From CAZHYV01 sp964537055 (GTDB lineage: Bacteria > Myxococcota_A > Polyangia > Palsa-1104 > JAEUJZ01), in assembly GCA_964537055.1 (NCBI GenBank), contig CAZHYV010000003.1:1-64000 (forward strand): DNA of 64,000 bases, in the 5' to 3' direction. This document shows, piece by piece, positions 53,495-62,847 of the stretch. The position numbers and the translations under genes are program-made. The notes under the pieces were generated by a model. The model did not search any database. It saw only the letters and a program-made list of their open reading frames with translations, and was not told where the DNA came from. Positions within the stretch are counted from its first letter, which is position 1. Every line of letters begins with the position of its first letter.

Positions 53495-53551
53495 TACATC
53501 AAACATATTGAAGCAGTCCTCTAAAGATATTGCTTCAATATGTTTGATGTA
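53495..53551. repeat. Inverted repeat with perfect 21-bp arms
   Basis: Positions 53495-53515 are the exact reverse complement of 53531-53551 (arms begin TACATCAAAC), with a 15-nt centre. It starts 30 bp after the small membrane-protein stop. AT-rich and without a following T-run, it is unlike standard terminators; it could be a terminator, an RNase III site, an operator or a miniature element. Confidence 0.85.
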
Positions 53552-53760
53552 CTTGTATAGCTAGAAACGCATGTAGGCTTTTCCTAAACCGAAACATTTG
53601 TCAGGATTCAGAGCTAGGAAAAATCTTAAAAATGTGGCAAACTTAGTTTGACTTTCCAAACTCTTACTTGTTTCACAACATACACTTGTATGAGGGTGGC
53701 CTGCAATCAAGGTGAAGTATGTCCATCCTTATCGAGTGAGTTCATTGAGGATTCGAATCT

Positions 53761-54927
53761 ATGTTTGATCTCCGTTTTAGCGAAGAACAAGAAGCCCTAA
53801 TCAAAACTGCCCGAGACTTTGCCAAAGAAAAAATTCTTCCTGTGGCCTCCATGCTAGACGAAAAAGAACAATTTCCCATCGAGCTGCTTAAGCAAGCATG
53901 GGAAATTGGCCTGATGAACTGCGAGGTCCCCGAAGCCTATGGCGGGGTGGGACTCTCTTGTTTGTCACATTCACTCGTGATTGAAGAAATTGGATATGCT
54001 TGCCTGGGGACATGCACCTCGATGATTATCAACGATTTGGCGGCGCTTCCCATCATCCTGGCGGGGAACGAGGACCAAAAGAAGAAATACCTAGGTTGGC
54101 TGAGCAAAGAGCCGATTTTTGCAGCCTACTGCTGTTCTGAGCCGGATGCAGGTTCTGACGTAGCTGGAATGACCACGCATTACAAAAAAGACGGAGATGG
54201 CTACGTATTAACTGGACAAAAACGCTGGATTAGCAACGGGGGGCACGCTAGCTTCTACACAGTGTTTGCGACCTCAGATCCAAAGGCGGAAAAAGATCTA
54301 AAAGCCCGTAATAAGAAAATCGCTTGCTTTATCGTTGACCGGGACCTCAAAGGGGTAAAGGTGGGCAAGAAAGAGCACAAGCTAGGTCAACGTGCGTCAG
54401 AGACGGTCGATGTCATTTTTGAAGAGGTACGGCTTCCCAAGGAGGCTCTTTTAGGACAAGAAGGGGAGGGCTTTAAAATTGCGATGAAGACTTTCGATCG
54501 CTCCCGTCCTTGGATGGCTGCGGGGGCGTCTGGCCTGATGAGACGAGCTATCGATGAAAGCCGGGCCTATGCACTGGAGAGAAAGACCTTTGGGGTTCCC
54601 ATTGCCGACCATCAGGCGGTCCAATTTATGCTGGCGGACATGGCGGTCGATTACGAAGCCACCCGGCTTTTATGCCATAAAGCCGCTTGGAACGTGGACC
54701 GGGGAATGCTCGATTCCATTGTCTCGAGCATCGCCAAATGTTTTGGTGCGGATGCCGCCATGAAGGTAGCGACCGATGCGGTTCAAATCTTTGGCGGCTA
54801 TGGCTACACTCGAGAATACCCCGTCGAAAAGCTAATGCGCGATGCCAAGCTCCTCCAAATTTACGAAGGCACCTCCCAGATCCAGCGGATGGTGATTGCA
54901 AGAAACCTCCTCAGCGGCCGCGGATAG
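53761..54927 (+). CDS. Acyl-CoA dehydrogenase
   Basis: A 388-residue FAD enzyme performing alpha,beta-desaturation of acyl-CoA. Motifs are CCSEPDAGSDVAGM, QKRWISNGG, a FDRSRPWMAAGASG segment, and the C-terminal signature IFGGYGYTREYPVEKLMRDA followed by the catalytic Glu in IYEGTSQIQRMVI. Chain-length preference is not readable. GAGG precedes the ATG. The upstream 210 bp after the inverted repeat holds no clear gene. Confidence 0.92.
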   Translation: MFDLRFSEEQEALIKTARDFAKEKILPVASMLDEKEQFPIELLKQAWEIGLMNCEVPEAYGGVGLSCLSHSLVIEEIGYACLGTCTSMIINDLAALPIILAGNEDQKKKYLGWLSKEPIFAAYCCSEPDAGSDVAGMTTHYKKDGDGYVLTGQKRWISNGGHASFYTVFATSDPKAEKDLKARNKKIACFIVDRDLKGVKVGKKEHKLGQRASETVDVIFEEVRLPKEALLGQEGEGFKIAMKTFDRSRPWMAAGASGLMRRAIDESRAYALERKTFGVPIADHQAVQFMLADMAVDYEATRLLCHKAAWNVDRGMLDSIVSSIAKCFGADAAMKVATDAVQIFGGYGYTREYPVEKLMRDAKLLQIYEGTSQIQRMVIARNLLSGRG

Positions 54928-55087
54928 GGAAAGCTGCGCCGAAAAATCAATTCGGTCCCCTCCTGACTGTCGAGATAGAATCGGCTTAGTTCCCTCCTGG
55001 CTATCCATATAAAATCCAACCTGATTGGCCTTATCAACCTCTTAAATTTCCGATAGTAAGATTCCGTAGGTGTAGTATAGTGGCTCT

Positions 55088-57985
55088 GTGGAATCTCTTT
55101 ATCTCATTGATGCAGCAAACCTCTTGTTTCGAGCTTACCATGCGCTTCCTCCGATGATGACCTCAAAAGGAGAGCCCACTGGGGCCGTATTTGGATTTCT
55201 CAACATGATGATCCGAATCGAAGAGCAGTACCATCCAAGCCACATTGCTGTGGTATTTGATGCTGGTGGAAAATCAGCCCGAACCGAGCTTTATGCAGAG
55301 TATAAATCGCACCGTCCCCCATGCCCTGATGATCTGTTGCCCCAGTTTGCGAGAGCAAAGCAGCTTATGCAAGCGATGGGGTATCAGGTTCTCAATGGAG
55401 TCACAGGAGAAGCGGACGATGTGATTGCCACACTGGCAAGGCAGGCAGAGCATCGTGGGATGAACGTAGTGATTGTCTCGTCCGATAAAGATTTGATGCA
55501 GCTTTGCGGTCAAAACATTGTGCTTTTAGATACGATGAAGAACAACGGCGTTGGGATGACCTACGGCCCGAAAGAGGTAGAAGAAAAGTTTGGGGTGCCT
55601 CCTAGCCAATTGGGTGAGGTCCTAGCGCTTATGGGGGATTCAAGCGATAATATCCCTGGTGTGCCAGGCATTGGGCCTAAGACCGCTTCCCAACTGATCC
55701 AAACCTATGGCTCGATCGACAATGTCCTTGCTCATCTGGAGGAGATTCATATTCGAGGTGCAGAAAAGATTAAGGCTTCGCTAAGGGACCATTCTGCACA
55801 GCTTTCCCTCTCCCGAAAATTGGTAACCCTGCATACAGAGATGGATTTGGGAATTGAAGTGGAGGAGTTGATCAAAAAAGCGTACCATGCTGATGAGTTC
55901 AAAAAGATTCTTCAGGAATTAGAATTTAAAAAATTCCTGCATAAATATTTTAAAGCAGATGCAAGCTCGATCTCAGATACAAGCGCAGACGCCAACGCCC
56001 GAGGGACGTATGCTCTACCCCTCGATCTATTATCTCCTCCTAAAAGAGAACAACAACCATTACCCGAAAGCTCTTTCCCTGCAGAAACTACGGGGCAGGG
56101 AGGCAAAGAGGTGCTTCTCATTAAACCTGCACAGGTCATCCTGACCAAAGAGGAGCTTGCTTTGTGGGCAAAAGAAGTTCTTTCTTTTCGCACCGTCTCT
56201 TTAGGGATTTCTCTTCCGCTTATGGGAAGCTCTCGTGAGCTTTCGGCTCGCACGGCTGATGTTTGCGGGATTGCACTATTTGCTGAAGCTAATGATGCAA
56301 AGACCTTCGCAGATTTGCCAGATTCAGATTTGCCAAACCCCATTTATCTTCCTATGGGGCACTTGTATTTGGGTTCTCCTTCCCAATGGACAAAGGAGGA
56401 CCTCGTTTCTTGCTTGGGTCCTCTTTTTCGAAGTGCAGACATCCGGAAGTCTGTCTACGGGACCAAAGACACTTATCTGATCTTAGAAAAGTTAGGTTTT
56501 CAGCTGGAAGGTGTCGCCACTGATCCGGCGCTGTGCTCTTATATTCTCGATGCAGCACGGAAGCACGACCTGTCCTCTCTTTGCGAGACATATCTCCAAA
56601 ATGACGGGGTTGTTCCTAAAAGCCGTGACGAACTTTGCCGCCAGCAAAAGCGAGCCATTGCGATTGAGTCCATCGAGATTGAAGAAGTGGCAAAAGTTGC
56701 TGGATATGAGGCACAAGCCATTCTAAAATTGGGCTTTTTCCTCCGTTCACTTCTTCCCTTGGATGGACAAAAACTTTTGGATGAAATCGAGCTACCCCTT
56801 GGCCGTGTGCTTGCAAAGATCGAAAAGCACGGTATCTCTCTGGATACCAGCGTATTATCTACCCTCTCTACAAAATTGGGCGAGCAACTGGCCTCTATTG
56901 AGGAAGAAGTCACCCAAGAGGCAGGGTATGCGGTCAACATAAATTCGCCCAAGCAACTTCAAGAGCTTTTGTTCGAGAAGCTAGGTCTTCCAGGAACCAA
57001 AAAGACCAAAACCGGGTTCTCTACGGATGCTGAAGTCTTAGAGTCCTTGGCCGCGGAAAACCCGATTGCCCGGAAAATTCATACCCACCGCACGCTGTCG
57101 AAATTGAAGAACACCTACTTAGATCAGTTGCCCCAGCTTTTGGACCCCAAAACAGGTCGGCTTCATACAAGCTATCATCAGGTGGTGGCAGCGACAGGGC
57201 GGTTGTCATCGACAGAGCCAAATTTGCAGAACATCCCCATTCGTACCGATTTAGGTCTAGAGATTAGGAAAGCCTTTGTGGCACCGGAAGGGAGCGTGCT
57301 CATATCAGCGGACTATTCCCAGATTGAACTTCGGGTGCTGGCTCATTTGTCGCAGGATCCGCTGTTGCTTCAAAGTTTTTTGGCGAAAGAAGACGTTCAC
57401 GAGCGGACAGCCAAAGAGATGTTTGGACCGGTTGAAGGAGCTCGTCCGGAAATGCGCCGCGTTGCAAAAATGATTAACTATGGAATTATTTATGGACTTA
57501 CCGATTTTGGTTTGGCGACTCGTCTATCGATTCCCAAAGGGGTGGCAAAACAATACATCAACGAATATTTTTCGCGGTACCAAAGAGTCGCTACTTTTAT
57601 GGATGCGCTGGTGACTAAAGCCAGAAGGGAAGGGGGGGCAAGAACGATTTTTGGTAGATACCGTCCTCTGCCAGAATTACTTTCGAGCAATTATCAAATT
57701 CGTGCCTATGCCGAGCGGATGGCAAAAAATACACCGCTCCAAGGAACGGCTGCCGATATTTTAAAAATTGCTATGATTCAAGTGCAAGAGGCGTTAGAGA
57801 ACCATCCTGAGCTTGCGGCAAAGATGTTGCTTACCGTGCACGATGAGCTTGTTTTTGAGGTGCCTCAAGCAACCAGTGAGAGAACGATGGAGCTTGTGAG
57901 AGGACTTATGGAAAAGGCCTGTACTTTATCAGTGCCGCTTGAGGTTCACGTGGCCTCTGGTGCAAATTGGGCGAAGTGCAAATAA
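55088..57985 (+). CDS. polA: DNA polymerase I with degenerate proofreading domain
   Basis: A 965-residue protein starting with GTG. The 5' nuclease (1-290) keeps its acidic sites (DAANLLFRAYH, GEADDVIATLA, SSDKDLMQL, GDSSDNIPGVPGIGPKTA). In the 3'-5' exonuclease-like region (about 345-560) the DTET metal site is replaced by VSLGISLPL and the later Asp by Glu in GYEAQAIL, so proofreading is predicted lost. The polymerase part (580-965) has DYSQIELRVLAHL, RRVAKMINYGIIYG and LTVHDELVFEV; Tyr798 occupies the position of E. coli Phe762. Role: repair and Okazaki-fragment processing. Confidence 0.95.
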   Translation: MESLYLIDAANLLFRAYHALPPMMTSKGEPTGAVFGFLNMMIRIEEQYHPSHIAVVFDAGGKSARTELYAEYKSHRPPCPDDLLPQFARAKQLMQAMGYQVLNGVTGEADDVIATLARQAEHRGMNVVIVSSDKDLMQLCGQNIVLLDTMKNNGVGMTYGPKEVEEKFGVPPSQLGEVLALMGDSSDNIPGVPGIGPKTASQLIQTYGSIDNVLAHLEEIHIRGAEKIKASLRDHSAQLSLSRKLVTLHTEMDLGIEVEELIKKAYHADEFKKILQELEFKKFLHKYFKADASSISDTSADANARGTYALPLDLLSPPKREQQPLPESSFPAETTGQGGKEVLLIKPAQVILTKEELALWAKEVLSFRTVSLGISLPLMGSSRELSARTADVCGIALFAEANDAKTFADLPDSDLPNPIYLPMGHLYLGSPSQWTKEDLVSCLGPLFRSADIRKSVYGTKDTYLILEKLGFQLEGVATDPALCSYILDAARKHDLSSLCETYLQNDGVVPKSRDELCRQQKRAIAIESIEIEEVAKVAGYEAQAILKLGFFLRSLLPLDGQKLLDEIELPLGRVLAKIEKHGISLDTSVLSTLSTKLGEQLASIEEEVTQEAGYAVNINSPKQLQELLFEKLGLPGTKKTKTGFSTDAEVLESLAAENPIARKIHTHRTLSKLKNTYLDQLPQLLDPKTGRLHTSYHQVVAATGRLSSTEPNLQNIPIRTDLGLEIRKAFVAPEGSVLISADYSQIELRVLAHLSQDPLLLQSFLAKEDVHERTAKEMFGPVEGARPEMRRVAKMINYGIIYGLTDFGLATRLSIPKGVAKQYINEYFSRYQRVATFMDALVTKARREGGARTIFGRYRPLPELLSSNYQIRAYAERMAKNTPLQGTAADILKIAMIQVQEALENHPELAAKMLLTVHDELVFEVPQATSERTMELVRGLMEKACTLSVPLEVHVASGANWAKCK

Positions 57986-58060
57986 AGACTTGCCTGCTCC
58001 TCTTGAAAGAATCCCGAAATGAATTCTTGAACAAATGTGTACTTTTGTTAGGATGCCGCC

Positions 58061-59668
58061 ATGTTGTGGACGGGATGTGATAAGCGCCTGAGTTTTTTAC
58101 GAAAAATCTTTGGCTTTTTTACCTTGGTTCTGCTTGTTGGCGTTTTTGGATGCAAACCGGAATCTTCTTTGCAGTGTGGTGGTTTTCCTCTCCCAGATGG
58201 GGATGTGGATGCAATAGAGTTATGTACTCAATCTTCCTTCAAAGAGCAGTGTTGCGCTTTGGCGATGCTTTACAAGACTAGCATGGGTGGTTCGATTTTA
58301 TATAGCAACAGTTGGCTGAAGTCGAAAGAGATCTGTCAATGGAATGGGGTGAGCTGTGATGCTTCCCAAACTCAGATTACCAAACTCACTTTGTTTTTAG
58401 ATCATGGAGAAAGGATACCCAAGGGATTTTTTCAAGCATTCCCTTCTTTAGAGGAACTGCTCTTAGAAAATCCGCAGCTTACCATCCTGGAGGATTCCAC
58501 ATTTGCGGGGCTAACTTCTTTAAAGAGACTCAAACTGCATCTGCCTAGGCTTTCCACCTTACCTAAAAAGATATTTCAGGGACTTTCTTCTCTAAAGCTT
58601 CTTGACCTATCAGACAATGGGTTTGAAGAGCTTCCTCCTTCTCTCCTTTTGGGACTTCCTCTTGAAGAGCTCTCGCTTTACCAAAATCGTCTCCGCAGTT
58701 TGCCCGAGGGCTTCCTCTTGAGACAAAGAGTACTAACTCAGGTGATCCTTAGTAAAAATTTCCTCTCCAGTCTGCCTGTAGGGTTTTTGCAGGATCTTGT
58801 CTCTCTGAATACGCTGGATTTGTCCTTCAATCAACTAGAGTTTTCCCAAAATGATACCTTTTCCCATACGAAAGAGCTTGAGCGCTTATTCCTGGCAAAT
58901 AATCAAGTACAACGTCTTCCCTCAGGTTTGTTTCGAGCATTGGGAAATTTAAAAATCCTTGATCTTTCGCATAATCCTCTTGAGATGATTGAGGAAGGTT
59001 CCTTTTTAGGGCTCTATCAACTCAAATCAATGGATCTTTCTCGCTGTAATTTTTTCCTAGGCATTCCCGCGACCTCCTTTTGGGGTCTTCAGCAGGAGGG
59101 AGCTCCTTCTCCGTTAGAAGTCCTTTCTCTGGCAGAAAGTCACCTTCCTATGCTGTCTCCCAATTTGTTTCTGGGGCTCTCTTCTCTCATGAACCTCGAC
59201 CTTTCTCAGAACGAGCTTTGGCAGCTATCTTCTAGAGCTTTTTGGGGTCTACGAGCATTAAAGCAGCTCTCCTTAAGGCAAAACCACCTTGCGTTCTTAT
59301 CGAGAGACGTGTTTGCCGATTTAATTAATCTCGAGAGGCTTGATCTAACAGAAAACCAGATTGTGGATTTACCAAGCAATACATTTTTGCTCCTTCGCTC
59401 GCTAAAAAGCCTTAACCTGAGAAAAAACAATATTGATACGTTACCTTTTGGGGTCTTTGAGGGCCTTTCTGTGCTTGAGGAGCTTACACTTGATAAAAAT
59501 AAGCTCACCGGTCTAATGAATGCGGTCCATCCTCAGGCTTTTGAGCCTTTATTGAAATTAAGTTTTTTATCTATGGAGGAGAATCCTTGGTCTAGTACTT
59601 TCAGATTACCCCTATCTCTGTGCCTAAAGCCCTCCTTGCATATCCAACCGAGCTCGTTGTGCGAGTGA
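58061..59668 (+). CDS. Leucine-rich-repeat lipoprotein with LRRNT_2-like cap
   Basis: A 535-residue protein; the signal ends in lipobox VFGC. Residues 66-100 (ALAMLYKTSMGG...CQWNGVSC) match the plant-receptor LRRNT_2 cap pattern with NSW and CxWxGVxC. About 17 repeats of about 24 residues follow, of the typical type LxxLxLxxNxLxxLPxGxF (for example GLSSLKLLDLSDNGFEELP and LINLERLDLTENQIVDLP). LRR solenoids bind proteins. A surface-exposed, possibly host- or prey-binding role is inferred. Confidence 0.82.
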   Translation: MLWTGCDKRLSFLRKIFGFFTLVLLVGVFGCKPESSLQCGGFPLPDGDVDAIELCTQSSFKEQCCALAMLYKTSMGGSILYSNSWLKSKEICQWNGVSCDASQTQITKLTLFLDHGERIPKGFFQAFPSLEELLLENPQLTILEDSTFAGLTSLKRLKLHLPRLSTLPKKIFQGLSSLKLLDLSDNGFEELPPSLLLGLPLEELSLYQNRLRSLPEGFLLRQRVLTQVILSKNFLSSLPVGFLQDLVSLNTLDLSFNQLEFSQNDTFSHTKELERLFLANNQVQRLPSGLFRALGNLKILDLSHNPLEMIEEGSFLGLYQLKSMDLSRCNFFLGIPATSFWGLQQEGAPSPLEVLSLAESHLPMLSPNLFLGLSSLMNLDLSQNELWQLSSRAFWGLRALKQLSLRQNHLAFLSRDVFADLINLERLDLTENQIVDLPSNTFLLLRSLKSLNLRKNNIDTLPFGVFEGLSVLEELTLDKNKLTGLMNAVHPQAFEPLLKLSFLSMEENPWSSTFRLPLSLCLKPSLHIQPSSLCE

Positions 59669-59774
59669 CGTCAATACCGCTTGCATACCTTCAGTTCTCA
59701 AGCTATAACATGTAACTTCTGTGCGCTTGGCACACTCAAAAGAAGAAGAAAAGTCCTAATCTAGGAGGTTAAAT

Positions 59775-60218
59775 ATGAAGAAAAACATTTTATTAGCACT
59801 ATTGTTGGGAACGTGGGGAATCCTGGGATGTCAACCTAGTGCCGATCCCGCAGAGGCTGTGGATTGCAACCTGGCGGCGAACAAAGCTCTCCCTGTGTGT
59901 GAAGTAGATCCTTTGGCCAGAACGAGTCAAATTGACCGAAATTTTGATAATTATCTTTCGATTACCCTCCAAAGGCCGTTAAAGCAGGATGAGATTTTGT
60001 CAGCAAAACTTGTTCAGGGTCCGAATGAAGTAGAAATCATCTTCTTGATAGATCGAGCTGACCCAACATCGCTCAATGCTCGTGTTCTCAAATCAAAACT
60101 AGAGGGCTTTGATGCAGCAGCTACCTCTGTGTCTTTGGTACTAACCTATGAGAAGGTGAATAGTTCAGAGAGCGCTCAATGGTCGCTCCCGCTTACTCTC
60201 ATCCCAGTAAGAGCTTAG
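59775..60218 (+). CDS. Predicted lipoprotein, 147 residues
   Basis: The signal MKKNILLALLLGTWGILGC ends in the lipobox ILGC. The mature part is small and soluble with two early Cys (VDCNLA, LPVCEVD) and beta-strand-like segments. TAGGAGG precedes the ATG. Function unknown. It follows the LRR gene by 106 bp and may belong with it. Confidence 0.72.
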   Translation: MKKNILLALLLGTWGILGCQPSADPAEAVDCNLAANKALPVCEVDPLARTSQIDRNFDNYLSITLQRPLKQDEILSAKLVQGPNEVEIIFLIDRADPTSLNARVLKSKLEGFDAAATSVSLVLTYEKVNSSESAQWSLPLTLIPVRA

Positions 60219-60228
60219 GGCAGAGGCA

Positions 60229-60251
60229 AACCCCGTAAGGTCTACGAGGTT
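60229..60251. terminator. Bidirectional terminator between convergent genes
   Basis: AACCCCGTA (60229-60237) pairs with TACGAGGTT (60243-60251), a 9-bp stem with one G-T/mismatch pair and a 5-nt loop, between the lipoprotein stop (60218) and the GST stop (60259). On both strands the stem ends in short T-rich text. Confidence 0.5.
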
Positions 60252-60258
60252 CTTTGCG

Positions 60259-60909
60259 CTACAGGGTTTTTTGCATCGTCGCTTGATAGGCTTTTGCCAC
60301 GGATTCTCTTTGGCCTACAAGCTCAAACCAACGCTGAAGATGCGGAAATTGTTCGATGGTTTGATCGAGTTTCTTATAGACTGCGATCCACGGCCAGCAG
60401 GCGATATCTGCAATCGAATAGGCAGAGGCAATATACTCGTTCAGCTTTACCTGTTGGTCGAGTACCTTAAACAGGCGAGTTACCTCATTAAAGTATCGCT
60501 CAATCGCGTACGGAATTTTTTCTTTTGCGTAAAAGCGAAAGTGAAAATATTGACCCGCCATGGGACCAAGTCCGCTTACTTGCCACATTAGCCATTTTTC
60601 TACCTCATACCGATAGTGGAGGTCACGGGGATAAAATTTCCCTGTTTTTTCGGCAAGGTATTTTAGGATTGCCCCGGATTCAAAAAGCGACAGGGGTCCC
60701 CCTGGCGCCTGGTGATCCACAAGAGCAGGAATTTTGTTATTTGGGCTGATAGCCATAAATTCTGGCGAGAGTTGCTCCCCATTACTAATATCGATTGGAA
60801 TGGCCCGATAGGGGAGCTTGCACTCCTCTAACATGAGGGCAATTTTGGCTCCATTAGGAGTTGACCAGTAATAAAAATCCATCGGAGCTATTGTTTTTTG
60901 GGGTTCCAT
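60259..60909 (-). CDS. Glutathione S-transferase, Nu-class/YfcG-like
   Basis: From the ATG at 60909 it has 216 residues; the frame extends to 61005, overlapping the methyltransferase. The N-terminal thioredoxin-like domain has FYYWSTPNGAKIALMLEE and NNKIPALVD, and the C-terminal helical domain follows (WLMWQVSGLGPMAGQ). The TPNG motif is that of YfcG/YghU disulfide-bond oxidoreductases. A cytosolic thiol-redox role is inferred. Confidence 0.85.
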   Translation of the reverse strand: MEPQKTIAPMDFYYWSTPNGAKIALMLEECKLPYRAIPIDISNGEQLSPEFMAISPNNKIPALVDHQAPGGPLSLFESGAILKYLAEKTGKFYPRDLHYRYEVEKWLMWQVSGLGPMAGQYFHFRFYAKEKIPYAIERYFNEVTRLFKVLDQQVKLNEYIASAYSIADIACWPWIAVYKKLDQTIEQFPHLQRWFELVGQRESVAKAYQATMQKTL

Positions 60910-60964
60910 CTTTTGGGATTCCACGAGTTCCTCATTTCCTGGAGCACGTACTTTGTTTCCTGGA

Positions 60965-61681
60965 TCATATACTTTTTTGGGAGACGACAATAAAAAAACC
61001 ACCAAGGCGGCGTAACCCAGGAACGTCGGCGGCGTGAGTTTCTAAAAAACGAAACATAGGTCCCACTACAGGCCACCTATGGATTTGTGAAAAAGGGGTA
61101 AAAATCCGGACGCCCCGACACGTTTTTATGTCCATTGAGCTTGGCAGATAAGAACGAATCTCTTCCAGCGTATCATACCGAGTATAGACAGACTCATCGT
61201 GAGTTTGATCAGAGATGGCGGTTGGCTTCTTGAGTTTTTTAATAAGACCCCGAAGCGAGTAGGGGTTGTAGAATTCGGTAATGAGCCACCCCCCTGGTTT
61301 TAGGACGCGCACAAGCTCTTCCATAGCTGTTTGGATGGGATTTACGTGAGCAAGCACTTTAAATGAACATACGATATCGAAACTTTCGCTCGCAAAGGGA
61401 ACCGACAAAGCATTGGCTTGTACGACCTGTAAGTTTCGCTCTTTGGCTTTCCTTAGCATCCCGTGAGAAAGATCAAACCCAACAGCATGCGCTGCTTTTT
61501 CTTTCAGGGAGCGTAGAATAAGACCAGTTCCACAACCTGCTTCTAGCACTCGCATGTGAGGCTGCAGATACTTAGAGACGAGGCTTACTTCCAGATGATC
61601 GATCAGTGCATGATACCCATCGTGACGTTCTCGCTCGTACGTTTTTGAAAATTCGTCGTAATAACTTTGATTGTCTTTCAT
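60965..61681 (-). CDS. Class I SAM-dependent methyltransferase
   Basis: A 238-residue enzyme with motif I VLEAGCGTGLILRSL, motif II AVGFDLSHGML, the VPFASESFDIVCS post-motif and VLKPGGWLITEFYNP. This is the UbiE/methyltransf_11 type, whose acceptors vary (quinones, lipids, small molecules). It is upstream of the GST on the same strand. Substrate not assignable. Confidence 0.85.
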   Translation of the reverse strand: MKDNQSYYDEFSKTYERERHDGYHALIDHLEVSLVSKYLQPHMRVLEAGCGTGLILRSLKEKAAHAVGFDLSHGMLRKAKERNLQVVQANALSVPFASESFDIVCSFKVLAHVNPIQTAMEELVRVLKPGGWLITEFYNPYSLRGLIKKLKKPTAISDQTHDESVYTRYDTLEEIRSYLPSSMDIKTCRGVRIFTPFSQIHRWPVVGPMFRFLETHAADVPGLRRLGGFFIVVSQKSI

Positions 61682-61710
61682 AATATCGACACTACGCTTG
61701 TCTTCACCCT

Positions 61711-62634
61711 TTAGGAAGGACGTCGGTAGGCAGACGGCTTGTAGAGATTTGCCTGCCGCTTCTGTTTTCCCTCTAACAGGGATCGTTTTGATTCCTCGAT
61801 AAACGCTTCCAGGGTCATTGTAGGTTTATAAGTGGCTACTCCGATAGAGACTGTAATTTTCATCTCGATCTGTTCCCGAAGCGTAAAAGAAGTGCGCTCG
61901 ATGCGTTTCTGTAAATTTTCTGCAAGATCAGATGCTTTTTTTGCTTGTGTGTTCGGGAGATAAATGAGGAAACCATCGTCCCAATCAGCCATAATATCTG
62001 TAGAACGCACCCGTTCACTAAGATACTTTGCCACTTTTTGAAAAAAGGCCTGAAGCTCTAGGGATTGTAGCTGCTGACATATCTCCTCAAATCGGTCAAT
62101 CTTCACCTGTAAGAGAGATAGAGAGCAGAGGGAAACAAAAGAAGCATCTTTTTTCCGTCTATTCAAAAGTTTGCGATATTTTTCAATCTCCCATTCTAGC
62201 AGATGCTTCAGGTAGCTTGATTGATAGATACCAGTAAGCATATTTTTTTGAGTGAACCTATAGAGCTCTGTCGAGATTTTTGATGGCTTGAGTTTCTCGG
62301 TGCCGAACTCAAAAGCAAACCTGCCTATCTGGGTCATTTCCTTATTCTCGGGAGATTGTTTTTGTGTGATGATCCCGTGGACTCGTGTACCCGTATGGCT
62401 TGCTAAATCTTCCCAAGAGAAATAGCCATGTCGAAATAAGATCTGAAAGGTGGGCTTTTTGATGGAAGGCTCTGCTTTTGGAAAGGTCTCTTCAGGCAAA
62501 TGTCCGATACGAACCCCTTGGGTGGATACTTCATAGTGACAAGCATTTCTAGATAGAGTGGGATCGGCTGAGTGAGAAACAATTAAAAATGAATTTACCG
62601 AGTCTTCGTCAGGATTGTCGATAAGAATTTGCAT
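61711..62634 (-). CDS. Degenerate FHA-GGDEF protein
   Basis: A 307-residue cytosolic protein. Residues about 85-125 hold an FHA-like end (LASHTGTRVHGIITQ ... IGRFAFEFGT). From about 135 a GGDEF-domain scaffold follows: NMLTGIYQSSYLKHLLEWEI at the start, LERVRSTDIM-like SERVRSTDIMADW, then IYLPNTQAKKASDLAENLQKRI and VSIGVATYK. The GGDEF signature is replaced by DWDDGF and the metal-binding residues are altered, so cyclic-di-GMP synthesis is not expected; a receptor or scaffold role is possible. Confidence 0.7.
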   Translation of the reverse strand: MQILIDNPDEDSVNSFLIVSHSADPTLSRNACHYEVSTQGVRIGHLPEETFPKAEPSIKKPTFQILFRHGYFSWEDLASHTGTRVHGIITQKQSPENKEMTQIGRFAFEFGTEKLKPSKISTELYRFTQKNMLTGIYQSSYLKHLLEWEIEKYRKLLNRRKKDASFVSLCSLSLLQVKIDRFEEICQQLQSLELQAFFQKVAKYLSERVRSTDIMADWDDGFLIYLPNTQAKKASDLAENLQKRIERTSFTLREQIEMKITVSIGVATYKPTMTLEAFIEESKRSLLEGKQKRQANLYKPSAYRRPS

Positions 62635-62847
62635 GGGCTAAGGCTTCAATAACATATTGTCGAGAATAGGCAAGCGAAAATCTATGCATCTTTAAGAAAT
62701 TCCTTTTTTGTTAATTTCTTCATAGTTCGTTCCCGCCATATTTGGTCTACTCGCTTCTTTTATTGTTCCGTTCACTTCCCTTCATAGAAGTTCTTTTCTT
62801 TCCTGTAAAGATTTGACTTCCTTCTCATTTTCTATGAGAAACAACGT

